This document shows positions 45,449-54,553 of a stretch of DNA of 64,000 bases, piece after piece. The stretch is from Citrobacter sp. RHB25-C09 (GTDB taxonomy: Bacteria > Pseudomonadota > Gammaproteobacteria > Enterobacterales > Enterobacteriaceae). The DNA lies in NCBI RefSeq assembly GCF_013836145.1, contig NZ_CP057483.1, positions 3,348,001 to 3,412,000 of the forward strand, written 5' to 3'. Position numbers and translations under genes: made by a program. Below the pieces are notes generated by a model. It had not been told where the DNA came from. It saw nothing but the letters and a program-made list of their open reading frames with translations, and did not search any database. The first letter of the stretch is position 1, and each line of letters begins with the position of its first letter.

Positions 45449-45499
45449 CGCCACCGGCCTACGGTTATGTAGGCCGGATAAGCGTTAGCGCCATCCGGC
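45449..45499. repeat. REP pair after proX
   Basis: ACCGGCCTACGGTTATGTAGGCCGG followed by GCCGGATAAGCG...CGCCATCCGGC. These REP palindromes lie between the convergent ends of proX and the DUF1996 gene. Confidence 0.8.
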
Positions 45500-45507
45500 A
45501 CAGAGAA

Positions 45508-46911
45508 TTAAATTTCCGGTGTCTTTTTATACCCCGTCAGCATCAGCACAAGACTTTCCCGCGTATCCGCATTGTTGAACTGATAATGATTGCCCTGCCG
45601 ATCGCCGCCGATATACCACGATATCTCCGTTTTCCCTTCCGCCAGCGCTTTACGCACGGCTTTGTCCACATCCACCATTCGGTACTCTTTTGCGTTATTA
45701 AGGTACAACGCCGCGTCTGAACGATAGTTACAGGCCGGGCGATTCCGCCAGGTGACGTTCTGCGGATCCCAGTGACTGCTGGCTGGGTAGAAGAAGATTT
45801 GATCCGCGCCATTGCTCTCCACCTTGCCACCATAAATCCGGATGCGGTATTTGAACAGGGACGGATCCTGACCGGCCGGTAACGCCGGAATAGCGAACTT
45901 CACCAGCGTCATGGTTTCCGGATTGCGGATGCGCCCGCCATTTTGCCAGTTATCCTGGATAAGCAATTTTTCCGGTGCAGTAATAACGGTATCAGGCTGT
46001 TCGCTGCTGACCCAGGTCGCCACTGCCTTTTCATAGCGATAAGGTACATTCAGCCCGCAGTCGAGGCCATTGTTCATGCACAGGTCGGTCATAAAGCGCG
46101 CGGCATCTTCCGTCCAGCCGTTCATAAAGTCCGCATGGGCGGTGTAAATGCTTCCCCAATGCTCCTCACGCTCATCGCCGTTCATGGTCGGATCAAGCGA
46201 CAGCTGCACCTTCGCGGTATCCATCGTCGCCACGCCCGGAATGACATACGCCACGTTCATATTGACCGTCGGGATTTTCACCGGATAGCCAGATGGACAC
46301 TGTCCGTTGCTGTCATACGCTGCGTTAGGCATACCGTGCCCCGGCTTCAGATGAATACCATCCCAGCAGTTCGGAAACTGTATCCCAATGTTGAACTGTA
46401 TTGCGTCCCCCGCTTTACGCAGACCGCACACTTCTCCGGCTTTATTGCTATAGCCTTTGCCGTTGGCACATAAAAACGTGATGTGGGAGTTTGGCGCGCT
46501 GCCGTGGTGATCGCCCGCCAACAGAGAGAGTCCCGGCGGAAAAGGATGCAGCGGGTGTTCGGCGGTGTTCTTCGCCTGGTAATACGTTTTCTGATACGCA
46601 GGGGCAACCACGGTACCATCAGGTAGCCTCAGTGACGGCGCCCAATACGCTGAGCTATCGGCTTTGTTATCGCAGGTGGTCGCTTCGTGTGTGCGCAGCG
46701 TCTGGTACGTCGACACCGCGTCGGTACGGGTATTACCGAAAAAGTCGTGCCACATAGCCTGGTTTGGCATGCCAAACATCATGATGGCATCATCGCCAAG
46801 CGTATGGCTGTAACCGCAAACAACGTGCGCTTGCGGCGCAGCGTAAGCCGGCGCAATAGCGGCAGCCAGTAGCACAGAAAGCCCTGTCAGGGCGGTGGTA
46901 AGTTTCATCAT
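45508..46911 (-). CDS. Exported DUF1996 protein
   Basis: A 467-residue protein with a signal peptide (MMKLTTALTGLSVLLAAAIA PAYA, cleavage near residue 24). The DUF1996 domain spans about 30-280 (HVVCGYSHTLGDDAIMMFG, SAYWAPSL, CWDGIHLKP). A C-terminal beta-rich region (~310-460: WYIGG, FFYPASSHWDPQNVTW) resembles carbohydrate-binding DNRLRE/CBM-type domains. DUF1996 is best known from fungi and actinobacteria, where it is linked to wall or polysaccharide material; function here is unknown. It is inserted between proX and ygaY, where K-12 has no such gene. Base composition is not visibly different from neighbours. Confidence 0.82.
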   Translation of the reverse strand: MMKLTTALTGLSVLLAAAIAPAYAAPQAHVVCGYSHTLGDDAIMMFGMPNQAMWHDFFGNTRTDAVSTYQTLRTHEATTCDNKADSSAYWAPSLRLPDGTVVAPAYQKTYYQAKNTAEHPLHPFPPGLSLLAGDHHGSAPNSHITFLCANGKGYSNKAGEVCGLRKAGDAIQFNIGIQFPNCWDGIHLKPGHGMPNAAYDSNGQCPSGYPVKIPTVNMNVAYVIPGVATMDTAKVQLSLDPTMNGDEREEHWGSIYTAHADFMNGWTEDAARFMTDLCMNNGLDCGLNVPYRYEKAVATWVSSEQPDTVITAPEKLLIQDNWQNGGRIRNPETMTLVKFAIPALPAGQDPSLFKYRIRIYGGKVESNGADQIFFYPASSHWDPQNVTWRNRPACNYRSDAALYLNNAKEYRMVDVDKAVRKALAEGKTEISWYIGGDRQGNHYQFNNADTRESLVLMLTGYKKTPEI

Positions 46912-47119
46912 ATTCTCCTGAGATGAAAAGGCTCATTGGTAACAGAGACACTCACCACAGCCGATCTTTATCGCGACTGATATTATTCTGCTCGTCTATT
47001 TACAGCGTGCAGACTGCGAAAACCGCACAATCCGGCACGCAACACTTTCCCAATAATCATTCACTTCCGCTATGATTGATTTCCAATAAAATCATTATCT
47101 GACTGACGATCGCGAACAA

Positions 47120-48304
47120 ATGACAAAAACACCCCAGGGGCTTAGCCCGGCACTGATTGTTCTCATGTCTGTGGCAACCGGCCTGGCGGTTGCCAGCAAC
47201 TATTACGCCCAGCCGCTTCTTGATACCATCGCGCGTAACTTCTCTCTTTCTGCCAGTTCCGCCGGATTTATCGTCACCGCAGCACAGTTAGGTTACGCTG
47301 CCGGGTTGCTGTTTCTGGTACCGCTTGGCGATATGTTCGAACGCCGGACGCTTATTGTCTCCATGACGTTGCTCGCCGCGGGCGGGATGCTCATTACCGC
47401 CAGCAGTCAGTCGCTCACGATGATGATCCTCGGCACTGCGCTGACCGGATTATTTTCCGTCGTTGCGCAGATTCTGGTGCCGCTGGCGGCCACCCTTGCC
47501 ACCCCGGATAAACGCGGCAAAGTGGTGGGTACGATTATGAGCGGGCTGCTGCTGGGGATTTTACTCGCCCGTACCGTAGCCGGCCTGCTGTCTAACCTTG
47601 GAGGCTGGCGCACGGTGTTTTGGGTTGCCGCTGTGCTGATGGTGCTGATGGCGTTCGCGTTATGGCGAGGTCTGCCAAAAATTAAGTCAGAGACGCATCT
47701 GAACTACCCGCAGTTACTGGGCTCCATCTTCAGCCTGTTTGTCCACGATAAATTTCTGCGGACCCGCGCATTGCTGGGCTGCCTGACGTTTGCCAACTTC
47801 AGTATCCTCTGGACATCAATGGCCTTTTTGCTGGCCGCGCCGCCGTTCAATTATTCAGAAGGGGTGATTGGCCTGTTTGGGCTGGCGGGTGCGGCGGGTG
47901 CGCTTGGCGCACGTCCGGCTGGCGGGCTTGCGGATAAAGGCCACTCTCATCTCACCACCACCTACAGCTTACTTTTACTGCTGCTCTCCTGGCTGGCCAT
48001 CTGGCTGGGGCACGGGTCGGTGCTGGCGCTCATCATTGGCATCCTGGTACTGGACCTCACGGTTCAGGGCGTACACATCACCAACCAGACGGTGATTTAT
48101 CGCCTGCATCCTGATGCCCGTAATCGTCTGACGGCAGGCTATATGACCAGCTATTTTATTGGCGGCGCTGCCGGTTCGTTAGTTTCCGCCACTGCGTGGC
48201 AACATGCGGGATGGGCGGGTGTCTGCCTGGCAGGAGCAACAGTGGCAATGGTAAATCTTCTGGTCTGGTGGCGAGGTTTTCATCGGCAGGAAGCCGCAAT
48301 TTAA
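47120..48304 (+). CDS. ygaY: Major facilitator superfamily transporter YgaY
   Basis: A 394-residue drug:H+ antiporter-like transporter with 12 hydrophobic segments; motif A in LVPLGDMFERRTLIV and the antiporter-type GTIMSGLLLGILLARTVAG. In E. coli K-12 the gene at this position is a pseudogene; here it is intact. Substrate unknown. No strong ribosome binding site is apparent at the ATG (GCGAACAA), so start choice rests on the first transmembrane segment. Confidence 0.88.
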   Translation: MTKTPQGLSPALIVLMSVATGLAVASNYYAQPLLDTIARNFSLSASSAGFIVTAAQLGYAAGLLFLVPLGDMFERRTLIVSMTLLAAGGMLITASSQSLTMMILGTALTGLFSVVAQILVPLAATLATPDKRGKVVGTIMSGLLLGILLARTVAGLLSNLGGWRTVFWVAAVLMVLMAFALWRGLPKIKSETHLNYPQLLGSIFSLFVHDKFLRTRALLGCLTFANFSILWTSMAFLLAAPPFNYSEGVIGLFGLAGAAGALGARPAGGLADKGHSHLTTTYSLLLLLLSWLAIWLGHGSVLALIIGILVLDLTVQGVHITNQTVIYRLHPDARNRLTAGYMTSYFIGGAAGSLVSATAWQHAGWAGVCLAGATVAMVNLLVWWRGFHRQEAAI

Positions 48305-48439
48305 GCGGATTGCAGCGGTTTACTCTGGTTTAGGCTCCTGAGCGTATTCTTAGGGTGTTAAGGAGCCCCTCAGTCTGTTAAGGTTATAGGAATTATACAT
48401 TCTTGTTATTTTAACATTGGTGATAACGCGCAGAATTAT

Positions 48440-48640
48440 ATGGATAGCCCTGCTTCACTGTCCTGCTCCGGTCCGGAAACGTACATGGAAGGATGTAACG
48501 ACAGTTTACCGATCGTCATGAGTTATTTTCTTGTAGCTTTTGCATTTGGTCTTAACGCCACCCGCCTCGGGTTTGAGCGTGTTTTTCTTCTGCATTTTTA
48601 TGTACGCGCGCCTGTTTCTCTATCAATCCAATGCTTTTAG
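48440..48640 (+). pseudogene. ygaZ: Frameshifted 5' remnant of ygaZ (valine exporter subunit)
   Basis: The frame MDSPASLSCSGPETYMEGCN, then DSLPIVMSYFLVAFAFGLNA and TRLGF, aligns closely with the first ~47 residues of E. coli YgaZ as I know it. After TRLGF the nucleotide sequence still resembles ygaZ (FF-S-x-Y-A-region) but with a small deletion and frameshifts, giving unrelated residues and a stop. The remaining ~190 codons of ygaZ and all of ygaH are gone; mprA begins 137 bp later. YgaZH exports branched-chain amino acids. Confidence 0.85.
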
Positions 48641-48776
48641 TGCCCGGGACGACGGATCGACCTGGAAAGCGTTAGCTATTTTATAAACTGTGAGAATTAT
48701 TTTAGTTTAATAATACATTTACTTTATTTGTCACTGTCGTTACTATATCGGCTGAAATTAATGAGGTCATGCCCAA

Positions 48777-49307
48777 ATGGATAGTTCGTTTACGCCCATT
48801 GAACAAATGCTAAAATTTCGCGCCAGCCGCCACGAAGACTTTCCGTATCAGGAAATTCTGCTTACTCGTCTCTGCATGCATATGCAGGGGAAGCTGCTGG
48901 AAAACCGCAATAAAATGCTGAAAGCTCAAGGGATTAACGAGACGTTGTTTATGGCGTTGATTACGCTGGAGTCTCAGGAAAACCACAGCATTCAGCCGTC
49001 TGAACTGAGTTGTGCTCTGGGGTCATCCCGTACTAACGCGACGCGTATCGCTGATGAGCTGGAAAAGCGCGGCTGGATTGAGCGCCGGGAAAGCGACAAC
49101 GATCGTCGTTGCCTGCATCTGCAGTTGACCGAAAAAGGCCAAACTTTTCTGCGCGAGGTTTTGCCGCCGCAGCATCACTGCCTGCATCAGCTGTGGTCCT
49201 CTCTCAGCGCCGCAGAAAAAGATCAACTTGAGCACATCACCCGTAAGCTCCTGACTCGTCTCGATCAAATGGAACAGGACGGTGCCATTCTTGAGGCGCT
49301 GAGCTAA
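48777..49307 (+). CDS. mprA: MarR-family repressor MprA (EmrR)
   Basis: A 176-residue MarR-type winged helix protein (PSELSCALGSSRTNATRIADELEKR recognition region, shown here as core SSRTNATRIADELEKRG; wing RRESDNDRRCLHLQLTEKG). It represses the mprA-emrA-emrB operon and is released by uncouplers and hydrophobic drugs. Identical in length to E. coli MprA. emrA starts 123 bp downstream. Confidence 0.96.
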   Translation: MDSSFTPIEQMLKFRASRHEDFPYQEILLTRLCMHMQGKLLENRNKMLKAQGINETLFMALITLESQENHSIQPSELSCALGSSRTNATRIADELEKRGWIERRESDNDRRCLHLQLTEKGQTFLREVLPPQHHCLHQLWSSLSAAEKDQLEHITRKLLTRLDQMEQDGAILEALS

Positions 49308-49430
49308 CGCGTCGACTCGCTCTAACTTCCAGATTAAGAAAAGAAAACTGACTGGCCAGCATCTCACCGTGCTGGCCTTTCTGATAAACAGCTCGGCTCA
49401 GCCGACAGTAATATGATCGTGGAGAAAATC

Positions 49431-50603
49431 ATGAGCGCAAATGCGGAGACTCATACCCCGCAGCAACCGGTTAAGAAGAAAAGCAAACGCAAAAGTACGC
49501 TGCTCATTCTGACCTTGCTCTTTGTTATTGTTGCCGTGGCATACGGTATTTATTGGTTTATGGTTCTGCGTCATATTGAAGACACCGATGACGCATACGT
49601 GGCAGGGAACCAGGTTCAAATCATGGCGCAGGTATCCGGCAGCGTGACGAAAGTCTGGGCGGATAACACTGACTATGTTAAAGAAGGCGACGTGCTGGTC
49701 ACGCTCGACCAGACGGATGCTAAACAGACATTCGAAAAAGCCAAAACCGCGCTGGCTTCCAGCGTGCGTCAGACGCATCAGTTGATGATCAACAGCAAGC
49801 AGTTGCAGGCGAACATCGACGTACAAAAAACCGCCCTCGCCCAGGCGCAGAGCGATTTTAACCGCCGCGTACCGCTCGGCAACGCGAACCTGATTGGCCG
49901 CGAAGAGTTGCAGCATGCGCGTGATGCTGTTGCCAGCGCTCAGGCCCAGCTTGATGTGGCGATCCAGCAGTACAACGCGAACCAGGCAATGATCCTGAAC
50001 AGCAAGCTGGAAGATCAACCCGCCGTACAGCAGGCCGCGACCGAAGTGCGTAACGCCTGGCTGGCGCTGGAACGTACGCGCATCGTCAGTCCGATGACCG
50101 GCTACGTCTCCCGCCGCGCCGTTCAGCCTGGCGCTCAAATCAGCCCGACGACACCGCTGATGGCCGTTGTTCCGGCCACCAACTTGTGGGTTGATGCCAA
50201 CTTCAAAGAAACGCAGCTGGCGCATATGCGTATCGGCCAACCGGCGACAGTGGTCAGCGATATTTACGGTGATGACGTTAAGTACACCGGAAAAGTGATC
50301 GGTCTGGACATGGGAACCGGCAGCGCCTTCTCTCTGCTTCCCGCTCAAAACGCGACAGGTAACTGGATCAAAGTGGTTCAGCGACTGCCGGTGCGTATTG
50401 AACTGGACGCGAAGCAACTGGCGGAGCATCCGCTGCGTATCGGCCTCTCGACGCTCGTCACCGTCGATACCAGCAACCGTGACGGTCAGGTGCTGGCCAG
50501 CCAGGTTCGCTCTACGCCAGTTTCTGAGAGTAATGCCCGCGAGATTAACCTTGCCCCGGTCAATAAGCTGATCGAAGAGATTGTGCAGGCCAACGCTGGC
50601 TAA
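49431..50603 (+). CDS. emrA: Multidrug efflux membrane fusion protein EmrA
   Basis: The start at 49431 (MSANAETHTPQQP) after GGAGAAAATC gives 390 aa, as in E. coli. It has a basic cytoplasmic tail, one transmembrane helix (TLLILTLLFVIVAVAYGIYW, residues ~27-46), a biotinyl-lipoyl-like half at residues ~60-95, a long alpha-hairpin (~100-200) and a beta-barrel region. It bridges EmrB to TolC in export of uncouplers such as CCCP and nalidixic acid. Confidence 0.96.
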   Translation: MSANAETHTPQQPVKKKSKRKSTLLILTLLFVIVAVAYGIYWFMVLRHIEDTDDAYVAGNQVQIMAQVSGSVTKVWADNTDYVKEGDVLVTLDQTDAKQTFEKAKTALASSVRQTHQLMINSKQLQANIDVQKTALAQAQSDFNRRVPLGNANLIGREELQHARDAVASAQAQLDVAIQQYNANQAMILNSKLEDQPAVQQAATEVRNAWLALERTRIVSPMTGYVSRRAVQPGAQISPTTPLMAVVPATNLWVDANFKETQLAHMRIGQPATVVSDIYGDDVKYTGKVIGLDMGTGSAFSLLPAQNATGNWIKVVQRLPVRIELDAKQLAEHPLRIGLSTLVTVDTSNRDGQVLASQVRSTPVSESNAREINLAPVNKLIEEIVQANAG

Positions 50604-50619
50604 TTCTGAGGTGCGTGTG

Positions 50620-52158
50620 ATGCAACAGCAAAAACCGCTGGAGGGCGCGCAGCTCGTCATTATGACGATTGCGCTGTCGCTGGCGACATTCATGCAGGTG
50701 CTGGACTCCACCATTGCTAACGTGGCGATCCCTACCATCGCCGGGAACCTTGGCTCATCGCTGAGCCAGGGAACGTGGGTGATCACCTCTTTCGGGGTGG
50801 CTAACGCCATCTCGATTCCCATTACCGGCTGGCTGGCGAAGCGCGTCGGGGAAGTCAAACTGTTCATGTGGTCAACGGTGGCGTTTGCCATCGCCTCATG
50901 GGCATGCGGCGTCTCCAGCAGCCTGAACATGCTGATCTTTTTCCGCGTAGTTCAGGGTATCGTCGCCGGGCCGCTGATCCCGCTTTCCCAGAGCTTACTG
51001 CTGAACAACTATCCGCCCGCCAAACGCTCTATCGCACTGGCGCTGTGGTCAATGACGGTGATTGTCGCGCCGATTTGCGGCCCGATCCTTGGCGGCTATA
51101 TCAGCGATAATTACCACTGGGGTTGGATCTTTTTCATCAACGTGCCGATCGGTATTGCGGTGGTCCTGATGACCCTGCAAACCCTGCGTGGTCGCGAAAC
51201 CCGCACCGAGCAACGGCGTATTGACGCCATCGGCCTGGCGCTGTTGGTGATCGGGATCGGCAGTTTGCAGATCATGCTCGACCGGGGTAAAGAGCTGGAC
51301 TGGTTCGCCTCGCAGGAGATCATCATTCTGACGGTGGTGGCCGTGGTTGCCATTAGCTTCCTGATCGTCTGGGAGCTGACTGACGACAACCCGATAGTCG
51401 ATCTCTCGCTCTTTAAATCGCGAAATTTCACCATCGGATGCTTATGTATCAGCCTCGCCTACATGCTCTACTTCGGCGCGATCGTTCTGCTGCCGCAGCT
51501 ATTGCAGGAGGTATATGGTTATACCGCGACATGGGCGGGGCTGGCCTCCGCACCGGTGGGGATTATTCCAGTGATCCTGTCGCCGATTATCGGCCGCTTT
51601 GCCCATAAGCTCGATATGCGCAGGCTGGTGACATTCAGCTTTATCATGTATGCGGTCTGCTTCTATTGGCGTGCGTATACGTTCGAGCCGGGAATGGACT
51701 TTGGCGCATCGGCCTGGCCGCAGTTTATCCAGGGCTTCGCCGTGGCTTGCTTCTTTATGCCGCTAACGACCATTACGCTTTCCGGGCTACCGCCTGAGCG
51801 TCTGGCCGCGGCGTCGAGTTTGTCGAACTTTACGCGAACGCTGGCGGGTTCCATCGGCACATCGATTACCACCACCATGTGGACCAACCGGGAATCGATG
51901 CACCATGCGCAGCTCACCGAGTCGGTGAATCCGTATAACCCGAACTCGCAGGCAATGTACGATCAGCTTCAGGGCCTGGGAATGACGCAGCAGCAGGCAT
52001 CAGGCTGGATCGCCCAGCAGATCACCAACCAGGGACTGATTATTTCTGCCAACGAAATATTCTGGATATCGGCTGGCATCTTCCTGATATTGCTTGGCCT
52101 GGTCTGGTTCGCCAAACCGCCCTTCGGTGCGGGCGGCGGCGGCGGAGGCGCGCACTAA
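50620..52158 (+). CDS. emrB: Multidrug efflux MFS transporter EmrB
   Basis: The start at 50620 (MQQQKPLEGAQLV) after TGAGGTGCGTG gives 512 aa, as in E. coli. It is a 14-TM DHA2 family drug:H+ antiporter; motif C is GPILGGYISDNYHW (in IVAPICGPILGGYI) and the N-terminal FMQVLDSTIANVAIP is diagnostic. The C terminus ends in a Gly run and AH. A strong terminator follows. Confidence 0.96.
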   Translation: MQQQKPLEGAQLVIMTIALSLATFMQVLDSTIANVAIPTIAGNLGSSLSQGTWVITSFGVANAISIPITGWLAKRVGEVKLFMWSTVAFAIASWACGVSSSLNMLIFFRVVQGIVAGPLIPLSQSLLLNNYPPAKRSIALALWSMTVIVAPICGPILGGYISDNYHWGWIFFINVPIGIAVVLMTLQTLRGRETRTEQRRIDAIGLALLVIGIGSLQIMLDRGKELDWFASQEIIILTVVAVVAISFLIVWELTDDNPIVDLSLFKSRNFTIGCLCISLAYMLYFGAIVLLPQLLQEVYGYTATWAGLASAPVGIIPVILSPIIGRFAHKLDMRRLVTFSFIMYAVCFYWRAYTFEPGMDFGASAWPQFIQGFAVACFFMPLTTITLSGLPPERLAAASSLSNFTRTLAGSIGTSITTTMWTNRESMHHAQLTESVNPYNPNSQAMYDQLQGLGMTQQQASGWIAQQITNQGLIISANEIFWISAGIFLILLGLVWFAKPPFGAGGGGGGAH

Positions 52159-52159
52159 G

Positions 52160-52191
52160 AAAAAAGCCAGTTCCTGAGAACTGGCTTTTTT
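52160..52191 (+). terminator. Rho-independent terminator of mprA-emrAB
   Basis: Perfect 14-base arms AAAAAAGCCAGTTC / GAACTGGCTTTTTT around CTGA, starting 2 bp after the emrB stop. The A-run on the opposite arm makes it usable for the convergent luxS transcript too. Confidence 0.92.
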
Positions 52192-52207
52192 GTACCAGGT
52201 GCTGCGG

Positions 52208-52248
52208 CGAGTAGGCCGGATAAGACGCGCTAGCGGTGCCATCCGGCA
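52208..52248. repeat. REP element between emrB and luxS
   Basis: GTAGGCCGGATAAGACGCG with GCGGTGCCATCCGGC forms an enteric REP palindrome just downstream of both convergent genes. Confidence 0.8.
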
Positions 52249-52254
52249 TGACAG

Positions 52255-52770
52255 CTAGATATGCAGTTCTTTCAATTTTTCTTTCGGCAGCGCCAGCTCT
52301 TCATTGCTGTTGACGCGAACGTCGCGCTCGAGGATATGGCGAGCAATGTCCTGCGCTTCGCTCAGGGAATGCATCTCATAAGTCCCACACTGGTATACGT
52401 TCAGTTCCGGGATCTGATTCTGATCCTGCACCTTGAGAACGTCAGCCATTGCCGCTTTCCAGGCATCCGCCACACGCTGCTCGTCAGGTGTGCCAATCAG
52501 GCTCATATAGAAACCGGTACGGCAGCCCATCGGGGAGATATCGATAATTTCGACACCATTGCCGTTGAGGTGATCACGCATAAAGCCTGCAAACAGATGC
52601 TCCAGCGTGTGAATGCCTTTCTCCGGCATCACTTCTTTGTTGGGAATGCAGAAACGCAGATCAAACACGGTAATGGCGTCGCCGTGCGGGGTGTTCATCG
52701 TTTTCGCTACGCGGACTGCAGGGGCTTCCATCCGGGTATGATCGACAGTGAAGCTATCTAACAACGGCAT
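52255..52770 (-). CDS. luxS: S-ribosylhomocysteine lyase LuxS
   Basis: A 171-residue metalloenzyme with the HTLEH metal-binding motif (H54, H58) and a third ligand cysteine in the GCRTG/CGTY region. It cleaves S-ribosylhomocysteine into homocysteine and DPD, the precursor of autoinducer-2. GGAGGTGG precedes the ATG. The divergent sRNA gene micA lies 68 bp upstream, so luxS and micA share a control region. Confidence 0.97.
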   Translation of the reverse strand: MPLLDSFTVDHTRMEAPAVRVAKTMNTPHGDAITVFDLRFCIPNKEVMPEKGIHTLEHLFAGFMRDHLNGNGVEIIDISPMGCRTGFYMSLIGTPDEQRVADAWKAAMADVLKVQDQNQIPELNVYQCGTYEMHSLSEAQDIARHILERDVRVNSNEELALPKEKLKELHI

Positions 52771-52804
52771 TTAACCACCTCCGATAATATTTTTTAAAAT
52801 AAAC

Positions 52805-52833
52805 TGAACTCTTTGTTCCGGGGCGAGTCTGAA
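52805..52833 (+). promoter_or_regulatory. Sigma-E type promoter of micA
   Basis: TGAACTC (52805-52811) and TCTGAA (52828-52833) match the sigma-E -35 GAACTT and -10 TCTGA elements at normal spacing, immediately upstream of the MicA 5' end. This agrees with the known envelope-stress control of micA. Confidence 0.8.
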
Positions 52834-52838
52834 TATAT

Positions 52839-52911
52839 GAAAGACGCGCATTTGTTATCATCATCCCTGTTTTCAGAGATGAAATTTTGGCCACTCCTGA
52901 GTGGCCTTTTT
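52839..52911 (+). ncRNA. micA: Small regulatory RNA MicA
   Basis: The sequence starting GAAAGACGCGCATTTGTTAT matches MicA of E. coli and Salmonella base for base at the 5' seed region, and ends in a terminator hairpin GGCCACTC-CT-GAGTGGCC followed by five T. Between them, the CCCTGTTTTCAGAG loop differs from the E. coli form. MicA is an Hfq-dependent sRNA that blocks translation of ompA and other outer-membrane protein mRNAs. It lies between the luxS and gshA coding regions, as in other enterics. Confidence 0.95.
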
Positions 52912-52919
52912 CTTTTCTG

Positions 52920-54476
52920 TCAGGCCTGCTTTTCCAGCCAGCTTTCAAACGGCTCGCTATCCGCCGCTTCAACCTCACGCTGACGACGTTTTGACGCTTC
53001 ACGCTCAGCAATAAGATCGGCTTCCTGCAAAATTTCCAGCGGCTCTTCACGCAGCAGATTACGATACGCTTCGCCCAGCGCCTTGCCGGTACCACCAATG
53101 CCTGTATCAATCATAGACCGCAGAATGCGCGCTGAGAACGTCAACTCCGGATTATCAAAGCAGGCGACTAATTCATCGCATACCTTCTGATATGCCTCAC
53201 CGCCGTGGATGCTGTCCAGCGTTTGCGCGACACGCCTGAGATCGCGGAACAGATCTTTACCCACTTTCGGCAGCGGGAACTGGGCGGTTTCACAACCAAT
53301 ACCTAACGTCAGACCCGGTTTACGTCCTTCCAGAATCACCCGATTCCAGTTAGTGCGGGTACACAGCAGTTCGCTGCTGCTCATCTCCGGCGCATCCGCC
53401 AGGACACACCAGACCATGAACAGGTCAAGGAAACGCACCTGCTGCTCGTCCACGCCGATGGGCGAGAACGGGTTGATATCCAGCGAGCGGACTTCAATAT
53501 ATTCAATACCGCCGCGCAGCAGCGCATCTGAAGGCGATTCACCGCTACGCGTCACGCGCTTCGGCCGAATCGGCGCGTACAGTTCATTTTCAATCTGCAA
53601 CACATTGCTGTTGATTTGCAGGCGTTTGCCGTCTTTTTCCAGACCCACCGCCGCATACTCTTCTGAAGGCGTTTTAATCGCCCGCTTCAATCCTGCCACA
53701 TATTCGTACAGATCGTTAAACGTAATTCCGAGATTGCTTTGCGACTTATTGGTATAACCCAGATCACTCAGGCGCAGCGAAGTCGCATACGGCAGGTAGT
53801 ACATCCCGCAGTCGGTTTTCTCAAACGGTAAGGTGGTCGGTTTACCTTGCAGGAAAGAGGAGCAAATCGCCGGAGAAGCGCCAAACAGATACGGAATGAC
53901 CCAGCCAAAGCGATAATAGTTGCGGATCAGGCGGAAATAGCCGGCGGAGATTTTCTCTTTTGCCTCTTCACCTTCCACAACGCCACACTTCGCCTCCCAG
54001 AATGCCATCGGCAGCGAGAAATTATAATGAACGCCGGAGATGGTTTGCATCAACGCGCCATAACGGTTCTTCAGCCCTTCACGGTACAGCGTTTTCATAC
54101 GACCAATATTGGATGTGCCGTATTGCGCCAGTTCGATATCCTGACCTTCAGCGATGTAGCACGGCATACTCAGTGGCCACATACGCTCATCGCCCAGATT
54201 TCTTGCGGTATAGCGATGCAGATCGCGCATGAACGTCAGCATGTGCTGAATATCGCCATCTACGGGCGTGATAAATTCCAGCAGCGCTTCCGCGAAGTCC
54301 GTGGTGATCCATTTGTGCGTTAACGCTGAGCCTAACGCGTCGGGATGCCCCGTTGTCGCCAGGGTGCCATCCGCATTTACGCGCAGTGTTTCTCGCTCCA
54401 GCCCGCGCATAATCCCCTGTAGGGCCTGCGGATGCTTTTCCAGCCAGGCCAGAGCCTGTGATACGTCCGGGATCAA
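52920..54476 (-). CDS. gshA: Glutamate-cysteine ligase GshA
   Basis: A 518-residue enzyme, identical in length to E. coli GshA, starting with the rare TTG (54474-54476) after GGGAGGTCAAT, as in E. coli; its N terminus reads (M)IPDVSQALAWLEKHPQAL. It joins glutamate and cysteine, the rate-limiting step of glutathione synthesis. The ATP-grasp-like glutamate-binding motif VHYNFSLP is present. Sequence ends in FESWLEKQA. Confidence 0.97.
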   Translation of the reverse strand: MIPDVSQALAWLEKHPQALQGIMRGLERETLRVNADGTLATTGHPDALGSALTHKWITTDFAEALLEFITPVDGDIQHMLTFMRDLHRYTARNLGDERMWPLSMPCYIAEGQDIELAQYGTSNIGRMKTLYREGLKNRYGALMQTISGVHYNFSLPMAFWEAKCGVVEGEEAKEKISAGYFRLIRNYYRFGWVIPYLFGASPAICSSFLQGKPTTLPFEKTDCGMYYLPYATSLRLSDLGYTNKSQSNLGITFNDLYEYVAGLKRAIKTPSEEYAAVGLEKDGKRLQINSNVLQIENELYAPIRPKRVTRSGESPSDALLRGGIEYIEVRSLDINPFSPIGVDEQQVRFLDLFMVWCVLADAPEMSSSELLCTRTNWNRVILEGRKPGLTLGIGCETAQFPLPKVGKDLFRDLRRVAQTLDSIHGGEAYQKVCDELVACFDNPELTFSARILRSMIDTGIGGTGKALGEAYRNLLREEPLEILQEADLIAEREASKRRQREVEAADSEPFESWLEKQA

Positions 54477-54553
54477 ATTGACCTCCCGCCTGTCAAATTC
54501 GTTTTAATTAGCATAATTGTAGTGGTCACCCTAAAGGCTATTCCCAGGCACAA

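Noticed and set aside
49398..50930. 510-codon frame antisense to emrA/emrB
   Set aside because: Overlaps two well-supported genes on the other strand; composition follows codon bias of emrAB, no domain.
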